Shown: positions 1-9,567 of the stretch, piece by piece
Layout: every line of letters starts with the position of its first letter
Position numbering within the stretch: position 1 is the first letter of the stretch
Assembly (NCBI GenBank): GCA_036488815.1
Contig: DASXGX010000103.1
Coordinates: forward strand, 1-64,000
DNA length: 64,000 bases
Origin: Roseiarcus sp036488815
Lineage (GTDB): Bacteria; Pseudomonadota; Alphaproteobacteria; Rhizobiales; Beijerinckiaceae
Reading direction: 5' to 3'
Notes under the pieces: model-generated
Told to the model about the DNA's origin: nothing
The model's input: the letters and a program-made list of their open reading frames with translations, nothing else
Database searches by the model: none
Program-made: the position numbers and the translations under genes

Positions 1-428
1 GATCCGAGGAGCGCGAGCGTGCGTTCGTCCATGCGCCCCTGGCAATAGCGATCGAGCGCTGCGCGAAACAGCGGCTCCTTGTCGCTCGCGCAGGCGAAGA
101 GGGTCATCGACGAGCGGAATTTCATGTCGTCGGGCGAACCGAAGATGGCGAAGAGATTGGTCGTGCCCAGCGCCAGCACGGCCTCGCAGCAGCGTCTCAG
201 CCGCTCGCCCAGCAGCGGATGGGCGAGATAGGCGCGAGCTTCGGCGAGCGACGACAGGCCGAAGAATTGCGCTGTCGGCGACATGCCGAGGCCGCGCAAT
301 TGTGGGAACACGAACCACATCCAATGGGTGCGCTTGCGGCCGGCTTGCAATTCCGCGAGCGCGGTCTCGAAGACCGGCGCCTGCGCGGTCACGAAGCGTT
401 CCAGGCCGAAGGGGTCGTCGTTCGGCAT
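1..428 (-). CDS. DUF1810 family protein (3' end cut by window)
   Basis: The leftward frame starts at ATG 428 and stays open to the window edge, giving about 142 residues beginning MPNDDPFGLERFVTAQ. The string GRKRTHWMWFVFPQLRGLG and the later IFGSPDDMKFRSSMTLFA are hallmarks of DUF1810 (about 140 aa), so almost the whole protein is present and the stop should lie just beyond base 1. The family is small, soluble and of unknown function. It sits 11 bp downstream of the GST gene on the same strand, so the two could be co-transcribed. Confidence 0.85.
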   Translation of the reverse strand, partial: MPNDDPFGLERFVTAQAPVFETALAELQAGRKRTHWMWFVFPQLRGLGMSPTAQFFGLSSLAEARAYLAHPLLGERLRRCCEAVLALGTTNLFAIFGSPDDMKFRSSMTLFACASDKEPLFRAALDRYCQGRMDERTLALLG

Positions 429-439
429 GTGTCCCGTCC

Positions 440-1183
440 TCAGAGGAGCGACAGGCCTCCTTCGGCCGGGGCCGGCCGCGCGCGCTGATTGTAAAGCAGC
501 TTCCGGCGGCGCTCACGCTCTTTCGGGGGCAGGCTGTCCGGATCCTCCGCGGGGCCGGCGGTCACCGCCAAGCCGCGCTGGACGGCGGGGCGCGCGCTCA
601 ACTCGTCGAACCAGCGCTTGAAATATTTGAATTCTTCAATGTCCTGACCCTGCGCGTTCCAGTGCACAGCCCAGGGGTAGCTGATCATGTCGGCGATCGT
701 GTAGTCGTCGCCGGCTAAATAGCGTCGATCGTACAGACGGTTGTTGAGCACGCCGTAGAGCCGGTTGGCCTCGTCGGTGAAGCGGCGCACCGCATAGGAC
801 TGATCGCCTTGGCTGTCGCCGAGGCGGCGGAAATGGCCGCATTCGCCGAGTTTGGGGCCCTGGTTCGCCATTTGCCAGAGCACCCACTGGTTGACTTCGT
901 AGCGGCCGCGCATGTCCTGCGGATAGAAGCGGCCAGCCTTCTCCGCGAGATACATCATGATCGCGCCGGATTCGAAGACGCTGATCGGCGCCCCGCCGTC
1001 CGCCGGAGCGTGATCGACGATCGCCGGCATGCGATTGTTGGGGCTGATCTTGAGAAAATCTTCCGTAAACTGGTCGCCCTTGCCAATGTTGCACGGAATG
1101 ACCGTGTAGGGCAGGCCGAGTTCCTCGAGGAGGACCGTCACCTTCTTGCCGTTCGGCGTCGGCCAATAATACAAGTCGATCAT
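440..1183 (-). CDS. yfcG: Glutathione S-transferase, YfcG-like disulfide-bond oxidoreductase
   Basis: A 247-residue protein with an N-terminal thioredoxin-fold half and a C-terminal all-helical half. The opening MIDLYYWPTPNGKKV, the SPNNRMPAIVDH segment and FESGAIMMYLAEK closely follow E. coli YfcG, a nu-class GST that uses glutathione and reduces disulfides. I chose ATG 1183 because AAGGAG lies 7 bp before it; the frame remains open upstream to 1354, but that extension lacks family resemblance. The likely role is cytosolic thiol or peroxide detoxification. The C-terminal tail is charged and about 20 residues longer than YfcG. Confidence 0.88.
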   Translation of the reverse strand: MIDLYYWPTPNGKKVTVLLEELGLPYTVIPCNIGKGDQFTEDFLKISPNNRMPAIVDHAPADGGAPISVFESGAIMMYLAEKAGRFYPQDMRGRYEVNQWVLWQMANQGPKLGECGHFRRLGDSQGDQSYAVRRFTDEANRLYGVLNNRLYDRRYLAGDDYTIADMISYPWAVHWNAQGQDIEEFKYFKRWFDELSARPAVQRGLAVTAGPAEDPDSLPPKERERRRKLLYNQRARPAPAEGGLSLL

Positions 1184-1319
1184 GACTGAGCTCCTTCGCA
1201 CCCGCGAAATTGCGCGATCCCGCCGCAGACCGCAATGGGCGTCCGGCGTGCGGTCCCAAAAGAGTCTCGCCGCCGTTGTCGCGGCGGCGAGGTTCGCGGC
1301 GGCGCCGCTGAGGTTCCCG

Positions 1320-1820
1320 CTACTCCTCCTCGTCTTCGTCGTGATGACGCTCATGGTCCATCATCATTCCACCCCCGTGCCGCTCATGAGGGCGCAGACT
1401 CATCAGAAGCGGGCCGAAGTGGCGCTTTTGCGTATCGTCGAGGCTGTCGTAGAGCGGCTTGGCGGCGTCCGCGATCGTCTTGAGGCCAGCTGAGCCTCTG
1501 CCCAACCGCTCGGACAGCATGTTCAGGCGTTCGATCGGGTTGGGGGTTTCGTCGCGCATCTCTTCGCGCATGGCGCGGCGCTCTTCGACGTAGGTCTTCG
1601 CAGCGTCGCGCACCGTGCTTTCGAATGCCTGCCATTTGCTTTCCTGCTCGGGCGTGAGCCGGAGCGCCGCCTTCATGCCGGCGAGGTGGGCGTCGAGCAT
1701 GAAGTTTCGCATTTCCCCGGTGGCCGAAGGCGGGTTGTCGGAGGCGGCGTCGGCGCCGATCACGAGCGCCGAGCCGGTCAGCGCCGCGGCGGCGAATGTG
1801 ACGACAAGCAGCTTTCTCAT
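1320..1820 (-). CDS. Spy/CpxP-like periplasmic LTXXQ-motif protein
   Basis: Starting at ATG 1820, this 166-residue protein has a clear signal peptide (MRKLLVVTFAAAALTG...GADA). The mature part is helical and charged, with LTPEQESKWQAFESTVRDAAKTYVEERRAMREEM, the LTPEQ pattern of Spy/CpxP-type periplasmic chaperones, and a second copy near DDTQKRHFGPLLMSL. The tail is His/Met/Glu-rich (HERHGGGMMMDHERHHDEDEEE) and could bind metal. Spy-family members act in envelope stress; that role here is inferred. Confidence 0.8.
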   Translation of the reverse strand: MRKLLVVTFAAAALTGSALVIGADAASDNPPSATGEMRNFMLDAHLAGMKAALRLTPEQESKWQAFESTVRDAAKTYVEERRAMREEMRDETPNPIERLNMLSERLGRGSAGLKTIADAAKPLYDSLDDTQKRHFGPLLMSLRPHERHGGGMMMDHERHHDEDEEE

Positions 1821-1955
1821 GGCATCGCCTTTCCCTGGCTGGATGGTGGACGCTGCGACGCGGCCGCATGAATTGCAAGCGCTAGCCGCATCGGGCGCGC
1901 CGTTGACGACAACGCCGGCATGACGCATTGGTTTCTATCAAAACGGGGAGCGCGC

Positions 1956-2732
1956 ATGAGCGAAGGCGGCGTCATCGGCAAATTGGCTCACGGCCTGGCG
2001 GCCGGAGGCGGCGTGCTCACCGCATGGATCGGCGCCAATGACGTGGCGATCGTCGATGCGTTGGCGCGCGAGGCGTACGACGCCGTGACGCTCGACATGC
2101 AGCACGGCGGGGTCGACTTCGTTGGCGCGACGCGCGCCATTCTGACCGTCGCGCTGGCCGGAAAGCCGGCGATCGTGCGCGTCCCGGTCGGCGATTTCGC
2201 CTGCGCGAGCCGGCTCGCCGACGCCGGGGCGGCGGCGATCATCGCGCCGATGATCAACAGCGGCGAGGATGCGCGCCGCTTCGTCGAATTCACAAAATTT
2301 CCCCCGCTCGGCGGCCGTTCGTGGGGGCCGCGCGCTGCGTTGTCGCTCAGCAGCTATATCGGGCCGGCCTATCTTCACAGCGCCAATGCGATCACCCTGT
2401 CGATCGCCATGATCGAGACGCGCAAAGCGCTCGACGCGCTCGACGACATCCTTGCGGCGCCGGGGATCGACGGCGTCTTCGTCGGCCCGTCCGATCTCTC
2501 GATCGCGCTGAGCGGCGGCGCAGTGGTCGATCCGCACGGTCCCGAGGTCGAAGCGGCGCTCACCCGCGTCGTCGATCGCGCCAAGGTGCACGGCAAGTTC
2601 GCCGGGCTCTTCTGCATCGACGGCGCGCGCGCCAAAGCGGCGTTGGCGCGCGGCTTCGCGCTCGTCACCGTTTCGACGGACCTCGTTCTGCTCCGGAGCG
2701 CCGCGCGTCTCGAACTCGCCGCCGCTCGGTAA
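1956..2732 (+). CDS. HpcH/HpaI-type class II aldolase
   Basis: A 258-residue TIM-barrel enzyme when begun at ATG 1956 (GGGGAG 5 bp upstream). The motifs are DAVTLDMQHGGVDF, RVPVGDFACASRLADAGAAAIIAPMINSGEDARRFVEFTKFPPLGGRSWGP and IDGVFVGPSDLSIALSG. These match HpcH/HpaI/2-dehydro-3-deoxyglucarate aldolases, which cleave 2-keto-3-deoxy acids to pyruvate or related oxoacids plus an aldehyde using a divalent metal. No pathway partner is adjacent, so the substrate is unknown. Its 5' end lies head to head with the Spy-like gene. Confidence 0.88.
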   Translation: MSEGGVIGKLAHGLAAGGGVLTAWIGANDVAIVDALAREAYDAVTLDMQHGGVDFVGATRAILTVALAGKPAIVRVPVGDFACASRLADAGAAAIIAPMINSGEDARRFVEFTKFPPLGGRSWGPRAALSLSSYIGPAYLHSANAITLSIAMIETRKALDALDDILAAPGIDGVFVGPSDLSIALSGGAVVDPHGPEVEAALTRVVDRAKVHGKFAGLFCIDGARAKAALARGFALVTVSTDLVLLRSAARLELAAAR

Positions 2733-2807
2733 GCGCGAACGCCGTCGTGGCCGGGCTCGCGTCTGCCGCGAACGCGGCCATGACAGCGCGCTTGTCTTCC
2801 CTCTACG

Positions 2808-3074
2808 TCAATGCCCGGAAGGTTGAAACCGGCAGGCGCGGCCCAGGTAGACGCCCGCGGCGCTCCATGTCGGCATGTCCGTCTCGAAGTCGAGGCACTG
2901 CGACTTGCCCTGCACGAAACGGTCGAAGGTTCCCGGCCCCGTCGCCTTTGTCACCGAGCCGTCCGGATTGACGGTTCCGATCGGAGCATAGGGGTTCCAA
3001 CGCAAGGGCGCGCCCCCAGCCGCGGAGCAGACGCAGAGCGCGGCGAACAGCGCGGCGGCGAATAGAATGCGCAT
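2808..3074 (-). CDS. Small secreted hypothetical protein
   Basis: From ATG 3074 the frame encodes 88 residues with a signal peptide (MRILFAAALFAALCVCSAAGG). The mature part contains LRWNPYAPIGTVNPDGSVTKATGPGTFDRFVQGKSQCLDFETDMPTW and two cysteines. I do not recognise a family. The signal sequence and a normal proline/glycine-rich mature part argue for a real exported protein, but the frame lies in a sparse region and a chance ORF is possible. Confidence 0.5.
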   Translation of the reverse strand: MRILFAAALFAALCVCSAAGGAPLRWNPYAPIGTVNPDGSVTKATGPGTFDRFVQGKSQCLDFETDMPTWSAAGVYLGRACRFQPSGH

Positions 3075-3191
3075 CGCTATGCTCCTGGCGTTGCGCAAAG
3101 CGACGCTCGGCGCGCGGCCGCGATCGAAGCTTCGGCCGAACTACGGGCTGACCATGGCGATCGGCAGCGGGCGCCTCAAGTTAGGAATAAT

Positions 3192-3614
3192 TTAATCTCC
3201 GCCCGAAGCTTGCGGCGCGTGTTTGGCGCCTTCGCCGCAGCCGTCGGCGCTCGAGGTTGCACGCCAAAAGGCGCGCAGACCGGGTTCCGAGGTGGGCTTG
3301 GGCGCGTGGCGGCCGCAGAAGCCGGCGTGCGCCCACCACGACATCGGCATGTCGCCTCGGTCGAACGGACTGAAGCCACGAGCGGGGCGGCGCCAGAATA
3401 AGCAATCCCCGCATGTCGCAACGACACTGTCGGAGGTTTTGGCGGCGCCATCGCCGCAGCCCTGGGAGCCGCGTGTCTGCGGCCAGTGTGCGACATCCTC
3501 GCCGCGCGCGGACGCGTCCGGCGCCCGTCGGCGACAGGTTCCGTCGTTGTCCCGCCCTTGGCGCCAGTAGACGCATTCAGCGCACAGGACTAGGACCTTC
3601 GCCGCGTTGTCCAC
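3192..3614 (-). CDS. Duplicated four-cysteine (CxxC) metal-binding-type protein
   Basis: A 140-residue protein starting at GTG 3614, with GGAGGGG 5 bp upstream. It contains two copies of one unit. Copy 1 is C11-x2-C14-x2-W17, C27-x4-AP, W44-x2-T47, GC53G; copy 2 is C68-x2-C71-x2-W74, C100-x3-AP, W117-x2-T120, GC126G. Four cysteines per unit suggest a zinc or iron site, one per repeat. It begins 24 bp after the stop of the outer-membrane factor gene on the same strand, so it is probably the last gene of the RND efflux operon. Similar single-unit small proteins occur in alphaproteobacteria without known function. Confidence 0.75.
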   Translation of the reverse strand: MDNAAKVLVLCAECVYWRQGRDNDGTCRRRAPDASARGEDVAHWPQTRGSQGCGDGAAKTSDSVVATCGDCLFWRRPARGFSPFDRGDMPMSWWAHAGFCGRHAPKPTSEPGLRAFWRATSSADGCGEGAKHAPQASGGD

Positions 3615-3638
3615 GAATCCCCTCCTTGCTCATCGGCC

Positions 3639-5063
3639 TCACCGCGTCGCGGATGCGCTCGCACTCGCCTGGGCCGACCATCCGCCGCCGAGCGCCAGCA
3701 TCAGCGCGACATTGGCGTCGAGCTGGCGTGTGTGCAGCGCGATCACGAGGCGCTCGGCCTCTAGCGCGGCGTTCTGCGCCGTAACAACGTCAAGATAGGA
3801 GGAAGCGCCGTCGCGATAAAGCGCCATCGACATATCGGCGGCCTTCTGTGCGGCGTCCGCCGCCGCGGCTGTCGAGCGCGCTTCGTCGCCGAGCCAGCGA
3901 AGGGCGGATAGGTTGTCCTCGACCTCCTTGACGGCCCGCAGGATCGTCGAGCGATAGGTCGCGACGGCCTGCGCGTAGGAGGCGTCGGCGGCTTCGAGCT
4001 GGGCTTTCCTCAATCCGGCGTCGAAAAGAGGCAGCGAAACAGCGGGCCCGACCGAATACACGCTGTTGCCGGGCGTGAGCAGGTTGAGTCCCGTGTCCTG
4101 CGAGCCGCCGAGCAGATTGATGGTGAATCTCGGATAGAAGGCGGCGCGGGCGACGCCGATGTTCGCGTTGGCCGCCTCGATGAATCGCTCGCTTTCCGCG
4201 ACGTCCGGGCGGCGCCGCAAGACGTCGGCCGGAGCCGCGCGCGGCCGCCTCGGCAAGGCGATCTGCGCGGAAGTGCGCGCGACCTTGAATGAAGAGGCCG
4301 ACTGCCCGACCAGCGCCGCTATCGCGTCTTCGAGCGCGCTGCGGCGGACCAGGAGGTCGGCCGCCTGCGCCTTGACGTTCTCCAATTGCGTCTCAGCGCG
4401 CTCGACGTCGATCGGCGGGGCGATTTGCGCGGCGAGCCGGGTGCGCGTCAAATTGAGCGCGGCCTGGTAGTTGGCGATCGTATCGGCGAGCAGCTTCGCC
4501 TCTGCGTCGACGCCGCGCAGTTCGATATAGGCGGTTGCGAGTTCGGCATGCAGTTCTAGCTTGGCTTGCGCAAGCGCGTCGAAGCTCGCCTGAGCCTGCG
4601 CATTCGCCTGTTTGATGAGATCGCGCACGCGGCCCCAGAAATCGACCTCGTAGGAGGCGACCTGAGCGGAGATCTGGTTGGCGCCGAAATAGGTCGGCTG
4701 ACCGTTGGAGCGCAGCGGGCGATTATTCGATTGCCTGTTGTAGGAAAGCAGGCCCGTCGCGTCGACCTCAGGGTAAAGGCCGGCCTCGGCGGCGGCGGCA
4801 AAGGCGAGTGCGCGATCGTTGGCGGCGAGCGCGGCGGCGAGATCGGGATTGGCGATCTCGACCTCGGCCTCAAGACCGTCGAGCGTGCGGTCGCGGAAAC
4901 TTTTCCACCACTGTCCGCTAGGGTCGAGCGGGACGTCGCCCGGCGAGGGCGCCTCCTTGTATCGCGCGGTGAGCGCGACCGTCGGGACGAGAAAGTCAGG
5001 CGCCATATCGCACCCGCCGAGGAACAGAGCGGCCGACGCCGCCAGCGCGACCCCGAGTTTCAT
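3639..5063 (-). CDS. RND efflux outer membrane factor (NodT/TolC-type lipoprotein)
   Basis: A 474-residue lipoprotein: MKLGVALAASAALFLGGC ends in a lipobox with C18. Two OEP repeats follow, containing the family strings DFWGRVRDLIKQANAQAQASFDALAQAKLELHAELATAYIELRG, RRPDVAESERFIEAANANIGVARAAFYPRFT and SYLDVVTAQNAALEAERLVIALHTRQLDANVALMLALGGGW. It forms the outer-membrane channel of a tripartite pump. Its start overlaps the stop of the adaptor gene by 4 bp (ATGA), indicating translational coupling in the order pump-adaptor-channel. Confidence 0.95.
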   Translation of the reverse strand: MKLGVALAASAALFLGGCDMAPDFLVPTVALTARYKEAPSPGDVPLDPSGQWWKSFRDRTLDGLEAEVEIANPDLAAALAANDRALAFAAAAEAGLYPEVDATGLLSYNRQSNNRPLRSNGQPTYFGANQISAQVASYEVDFWGRVRDLIKQANAQAQASFDALAQAKLELHAELATAYIELRGVDAEAKLLADTIANYQAALNLTRTRLAAQIAPPIDVERAETQLENVKAQAADLLVRRSALEDAIAALVGQSASSFKVARTSAQIALPRRPRAAPADVLRRRPDVAESERFIEAANANIGVARAAFYPRFTINLLGGSQDTGLNLLTPGNSVYSVGPAVSLPLFDAGLRKAQLEAADASYAQAVATYRSTILRAVKEVEDNLSALRWLGDEARSTAAAADAAQKAADMSMALYRDGASSYLDVVTAQNAALEAERLVIALHTRQLDANVALMLALGGGWSAQASASASATR

Positions 5064-6268
5064 TCGGCGGACCGACCAGCCTGGACGACCTGGTTCGCGC
5101 TGTCGCGAATGTGCACTTCGTCCCCCGCTTCGAGCGAATCCGGCGGACTCGCGATGACGCGATCGCCGGCCGATAGGCCGCTCGCGATGGCGACTTCGGG
5201 GCCATAGTCGCGGCCGATCTCCACGTTTTTCATCACGACGCGATTGTCGGGTCCGACGGTCGCCACCTCGACCGACTGGTTGCGGAAGATCATCGCGCCG
5301 GCGGGGAGGCGAAGCGCCTCCGCCGGGGTTGGAACCTCAAAGTGGACCTCTGCGAAGGCTCCAGGCGGCAGCGCGCCGTCCTCGTTCTTCGCGACGAGTT
5401 CGACAAGGAGGGTACGGGAACGCTGGTCGATCGCGCGCGCCGTCGTGGAGATGACGGCCTCGAAGCTGCGACCCGGATATTGCGGCAAGACCAGTTTCGC
5501 CTTCATCCCCTGGTGGAGATCGGCGGCGTAGCTCTGCGGCGCCTTCACGTAGACGCGCATTTCGTGCGTATCGGCGACCACGAACAGGCCGGCGCTTGCA
5601 TTGGCGCTCTCGTTGACGAGCGAGCCGACGTCGATGTTGCGCTGCGTGACGACCCCGTCGAACGGCGCGACGATGTTGGCGAACGCCTTGAGCGCCTTGA
5701 GGCGGTCGACATTGGCGCTGGCGGCGGCGACTTCGGCTTCGCGCTCCTGCTCGTCGGCGGCTTTCTCGTCCGCCGTCTGCTGCGAGACAGCGCCGGACTG
5801 GCGGAGCGATTTCCAGCGCCCGGCGGTGACGGCGGCGAAAGCCTGGTTGGCCTTCGCCTTGGTCAATTGCTCGCGCGACTCGGCGAGGCGCTGGTCGAGC
5901 TCCGGCGTATCCACGACGGCCAGCAGATCGCCCGTCTTCACGTTCGCGCCGATGTCCTTGTACCATTGGCGCACATAGCCGCTAACCTGGGCGCGGACGA
6001 CCGCATTGTAATAAGCCTCGACGTCACCGGGCAAAACCAGATCGCGCGGCGCGCCGCCCAGCTTCGGCGAGACGATTGCGACAGTCGGGATCGCGCGCTC
6101 GAGGGTCCATTGCGAGAGCTTCGCCTCGTCGTTGCGGCGGGAAACCACGCCCCATGCCGCGACGCTTCCAGCGCCGAGGACCAACACAAACAGGGCGAAG
6201 CCCAGCTTCGCCGAGCCGCGCGGCTTCTTGCGGGCTTCCTCCGTGTTGCTTTCGACGCCTTCGTTCAT
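5060..6268 (-). CDS. RND efflux periplasmic adaptor (membrane fusion protein)
   Basis: A 402-residue HlyD/AcrA-type adaptor. One membrane anchor lies at about residues 21-43 (GFALFVLVLGAGSVAAWGVV). Next come the barrel-sandwich half motif VSGYVRQWYKDIGANVKTGDLLAVVDTPELDQRLAES, a helical hairpin, then FANIVAPFDGVVTQRNIDVGSLV and a C-terminal beta-barrel with LRLPAGAMIFRNQSVEVATVG. It bridges the inner-membrane pump to the outer channel. It overlaps both neighbours by 4 bp. Substrate cannot be read from the adaptor. Confidence 0.95.
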   Translation of the reverse strand: MNEGVESNTEEARKKPRGSAKLGFALFVLVLGAGSVAAWGVVSRRNDEAKLSQWTLERAIPTVAIVSPKLGGAPRDLVLPGDVEAYYNAVVRAQVSGYVRQWYKDIGANVKTGDLLAVVDTPELDQRLAESREQLTKAKANQAFAAVTAGRWKSLRQSGAVSQQTADEKAADEQEREAEVAAASANVDRLKALKAFANIVAPFDGVVTQRNIDVGSLVNESANASAGLFVVADTHEMRVYVKAPQSYAADLHQGMKAKLVLPQYPGRSFEAVISTTARAIDQRSRTLLVELVAKNEDGALPPGAFAEVHFEVPTPAEALRLPAGAMIFRNQSVEVATVGPDNRVVMKNVEIGRDYGPEVAIASGLSAGDRVIASPPDSLEAGDEVHIRDSANQVVQAGRSAE

Positions 6269-9200
6269 ATCGGCTCCGCTTGCGCTTCCTCAGCTTCGGA
6301 CGTTGGGTCCGCGGCGTCCCCGCGTCGGGCGTGAACGAGACGAAACACCGCCGGCACGAAGAACAAGGTCGCGACGGTCGAACAGATAAGGCCGCCGATC
6401 ACCGCGCGTCCGAGCGGCGCATTCTGCTCGGCGCTGAGCGCCATCGGCGCCATTCCGATAATCATCGCGAGGGCGGTCATCAGCACTGGCCGAAAGCGCG
6501 TAAAGCCCGCCTCGATCGCTGCGGTCAAGGCGTCCGCGCCGTCGGCGAGTCTTTCTCGCGCGAAGCTTACCACAAGAATGCTGTTCGCCGTCGCGACGCC
6601 CATGCACATAATCGCGCCAGTAAGCGCCGGCACTGAAAGCGTCGTGCGGGTTGCGAACAGCATCCAAACAATGCCCGCGAGCGCCGTCGGCAGGGCGCTG
6701 ACGATGACGAAGGGGTCGAGCCAAGACTGAAAATTGACGACGATGAGAAGGTAAATGAGCACGACGGCTAGCGCAAGGCCGGCGAAGAGCTGGGAGAACG
6801 CCGAGGTCATGGTGGACGTCTGGCCTCGCAGCGTCACGGTCGAGCCTGGCGGCGCGTCCTTCGCCGTCTCCTTGAGGATCGCCTCGATGTCGCGGGAGAC
6901 CGCGCCGAGGTCACGCTCGTGGTTGGAGGCGAAAATATCGATCACCGGCTGCACCGCGTAATGCGAAACGACGGCGTCGCCGAAGCTGCGCTTCACGGTC
7001 GCCACGCCCGCGAGGAGCTGCCTGGAGTCGCCCTGCGAAGCCGGCACGCTCTCGAGGCCTGAAAGGCTGTCGACCCAGTATTGCGGCGACTGGGCGACGA
7101 TCGGATAGGAGACCCCGTTCTTGGGGTTCAGCCAGAAGGTGGGCGCGGTCTGGATGCTACCAGCCAGCGTATCCTGAAGGCTCGTGGCGACGTCGCGCTC
7201 GGTAAGGCCGACCTGGCTCGCCCGCGTGCGGTCCACCAGCACGTTGAGCGTCGGAGCATTGAAGGCTTGCTGAATCCTGGCGTCGGCGACGCCGCTGACC
7301 TTGGCGACGCGCCTCAGCAGCTTGTCGGCGTAGGCGCGGTTGGCGTCGAGATTGTGGCCGATAACCTGCACGTCGATCGGCGAGGGTAGACCGAAATTGA
7401 GGATTTGCGTCACGATGTCGGCCGGCAAGAAGGCGAAGCTCGAGCCGGGAAACTCGGGCGGCAGGCGCTCGCGCAGCTCGGTGATCAAGCCGTCGATCCG
7501 GCTCTCCCAGCCCGGCTTGAGGCTGATCAGGATGTCGGCGTCGTTGGCGCCGATCGTGCCCGAATTGCCATAGGCCGCATTGATGCCGCTGATGGGAAGG
7601 CCGATGTTATCGACGATGTTGGCGAGCGCCGCGGGAGGGATCGTGGCGCGCACGGCCGCCTCTACCCGATCGCACAGGCGCGCCGTCTCCTCGATGCGCG
7701 TGCCGGTCTGCGCCCTGACGTGAAGCTTGATCTGGTCGCCCTCGACGGGCGGAAAGAAGTTCTGGCCGAGGAACGGCGCGAGCGCGAAAGAGCAGGCGAC
7801 GGCGAGAAGGAAGCCGCCGATGAAGACCCAGCGCTTGTCGAGGGCGATCGAAAGGAGGTCGCGATAGGCCGACCGCACCTGCTCGAATCGATGCTCGAAG
7901 CCGCGCAGGAAGAGCACGAAAGGATTGCGCGTCGGGGCGGCGTGTTCTCCGGCGCCATGGTGAACCTGATTGGCCAGAAGAAAGCGCGCCAGGGTGTTCA
8001 CGAGCGTGCGCGAGAGCACGTACGATGCGATCAGCGCAAAGATAACGGCCTCCGCCATCGGGCGGAACAGGTAGCCGGCGACGCCGCCGAGCTGAAACAT
8101 CGGCACGAACACGATGCAGATGCACAGCAGCGAAACGGTCGCGGGAACGACGATTTGCCGCGCCCCGTCCATGATCGCGCTTTCGATGTCCTTGCCCTGC
8201 TCGAGATGCCAGTTGATGTTCTCGATCGTCACCGTGGCATCGTCGACGAGAATGCCGACCGCCAGTGCGAGGCCGCCGAGCGTCATCACGTTGATGGTCT
8301 CGCCGATCGCCGAGAACATCGCGACGGACGCGAGGATGGCGAGCGGAATTGAGATCGTGATGATGAGGGTGGAGCGCCAGCTTCCCAAGAAGATCAAGAT
8401 CATCAGACCTGTGAGCGCCGCCGCGACGACGCCTTCGAACATGACCGAAGACACCGCCGATTTTACGAACGCCGATTGATCGCCGACGGCTTCGAGACGA
8501 AGGCTCTGCGGCAATGACTGCCTCAGCTTCGGCAGCAGGGCCTTCACGCCGTTGATCACGTCGAGCGTCGACACGGAGCCGGCCTTCAAGATCGTCATCA
8601 GCACGGCGTTTGCGCCATCGACGCGCACCATATTCGTCTGCGGCGGACTGCCGTCGTGCACCTCGGCGACGTCGCGCACATAGACGGTCGCGCCGTCCAC
8701 CTGACGGACCGGCAGATCGTTGAGCTCGGCGATGCTCTTCGGCGAGTCGTTGAGCGCGACGATATATTCGAAGCCGCCGATCTTCTCCGTGCCCATCGGC
8801 GTGATGAGGTTCTGCTGCGCGATCGCGTCGACGACGTTCTGGGCGGCGATGCCGTAGGCGTGCAGTCGCTGCTGGTCGAGGTCGATCTGAACCTGGCGAA
8901 CCTTGCCGCCGTAAGGCGATGGAACCACGGCCCCGGCGACCGTCGCCAGTTGAGGACGGATGAAGTTCTGGCCGGCGTCGAAGATCTGCGACTCCGAGAG
9001 CGAGTCGCTCGACAGCGCGAGCTGCAACACCGGCACGCTCGAAGCGTTGAACTGGAGGACGTAGGGTGGGGTGATGCCGGCTGGCAGCAGCTTCAGCACG
9101 GTCTGCGAGGCGGCGGTGATCTGCGCCAGCGCAGCGTTGATGTTGACGCTCGGCTGGAAGAACACTTTGACGATGCCGTAGCCGGGCAGGGATTGCGACT

Positions 9201-9447
9201 CGATGTGCTCGATGTTGTTCACCTGCGCGCTTAGGGTGCGCTCATAGTAATAGATGACGCGGCCGGACATGTCGTCCGGGGGCAGGCCGTTGTAAGTCCA
9301 GACGACCGCGACGACGGGAATGTTGATATTGGGAAAGATGTCGGTCGGCGTCTTCATCCACGCGCTGACGCCAAAGATGACGATCAGCATCGCCATCACG
9401 ACGAAGGTGTACGGCCGGCTCAGCGCGATGCGAACAATTGCGAGCAT
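6265..9447 (-). CDS. RND family multidrug-type efflux permease
   Basis: A 1060-residue AcrB-class transporter with twelve membrane segments and two large periplasmic loops. TM1 sits at residues 10-30, followed by TPTDIFPNINIPVVAVVWTYNGLPPDDM. The proton-relay region GGLALAVGILVDDATVTIENI carries the paired aspartates of TM4. It couples proton influx to export of toxic compounds. The upstream two-component system (9568-11671) is probably its regulator. The lipophilic-drug (HAE) type fits better than the heavy-metal (CusA) type because no methionine relay is apparent, but substrate is inference. Confidence 0.95.
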   Translation of the reverse strand: MLAIVRIALSRPYTFVVMAMLIVIFGVSAWMKTPTDIFPNINIPVVAVVWTYNGLPPDDMSGRVIYYYERTLSAQVNNIEHIESQSLPGYGIVKVFFQPSVNINAALAQITAASQTVLKLLPAGITPPYVLQFNASSVPVLQLALSSDSLSESQIFDAGQNFIRPQLATVAGAVVPSPYGGKVRQVQIDLDQQRLHAYGIAAQNVVDAIAQQNLITPMGTEKIGGFEYIVALNDSPKSIAELNDLPVRQVDGATVYVRDVAEVHDGSPPQTNMVRVDGANAVLMTILKAGSVSTLDVINGVKALLPKLRQSLPQSLRLEAVGDQSAFVKSAVSSVMFEGVVAAALTGLMILIFLGSWRSTLIITISIPLAILASVAMFSAIGETINVMTLGGLALAVGILVDDATVTIENINWHLEQGKDIESAIMDGARQIVVPATVSLLCICIVFVPMFQLGGVAGYLFRPMAEAVIFALIASYVLSRTLVNTLARFLLANQVHHGAGEHAAPTRNPFVLFLRGFEHRFEQVRSAYRDLLSIALDKRWVFIGGFLLAVACSFALAPFLGQNFFPPVEGDQIKLHVRAQTGTRIEETARLCDRVEAAVRATIPPAALANIVDNIGLPISGINAAYGNSGTIGANDADILISLKPGWESRIDGLITELRERLPPEFPGSSFAFLPADIVTQILNFGLPSPIDVQVIGHNLDANRAYADKLLRRVAKVSGVADARIQQAFNAPTLNVLVDRTRASQVGLTERDVATSLQDTLAGSIQTAPTFWLNPKNGVSYPIVAQSPQYWVDSLSGLESVPASQGDSRQLLAGVATVKRSFGDAVVSHYAVQPVIDIFASNHERDLGAVSRDIEAILKETAKDAPPGSTVTLRGQTSTMTSAFSQLFAGLALAVVLIYLLIVVNFQSWLDPFVIVSALPTALAGIVWMLFATRTTLSVPALTGAIMCMGVATANSILVVSFARERLADGADALTAAIEAGFTRFRPVLMTALAMIIGMAPMALSAEQNAPLGRAVIGGLICSTVATLFFVPAVFRLVHARRGDAADPTSEAEEAQAEPI

Positions 9448-9567
9448 TGGTTCCCGCTACGTGTCTTCCGACCGCCAGCAAGCTCGAGGCCGAAGCCGCC
9501 AGGTTTCCTCCGCAGGCGCCGCAGGCCTCATAGTCTGCGCGCTGGGAGGGAGCGACTAAATTTTAAT

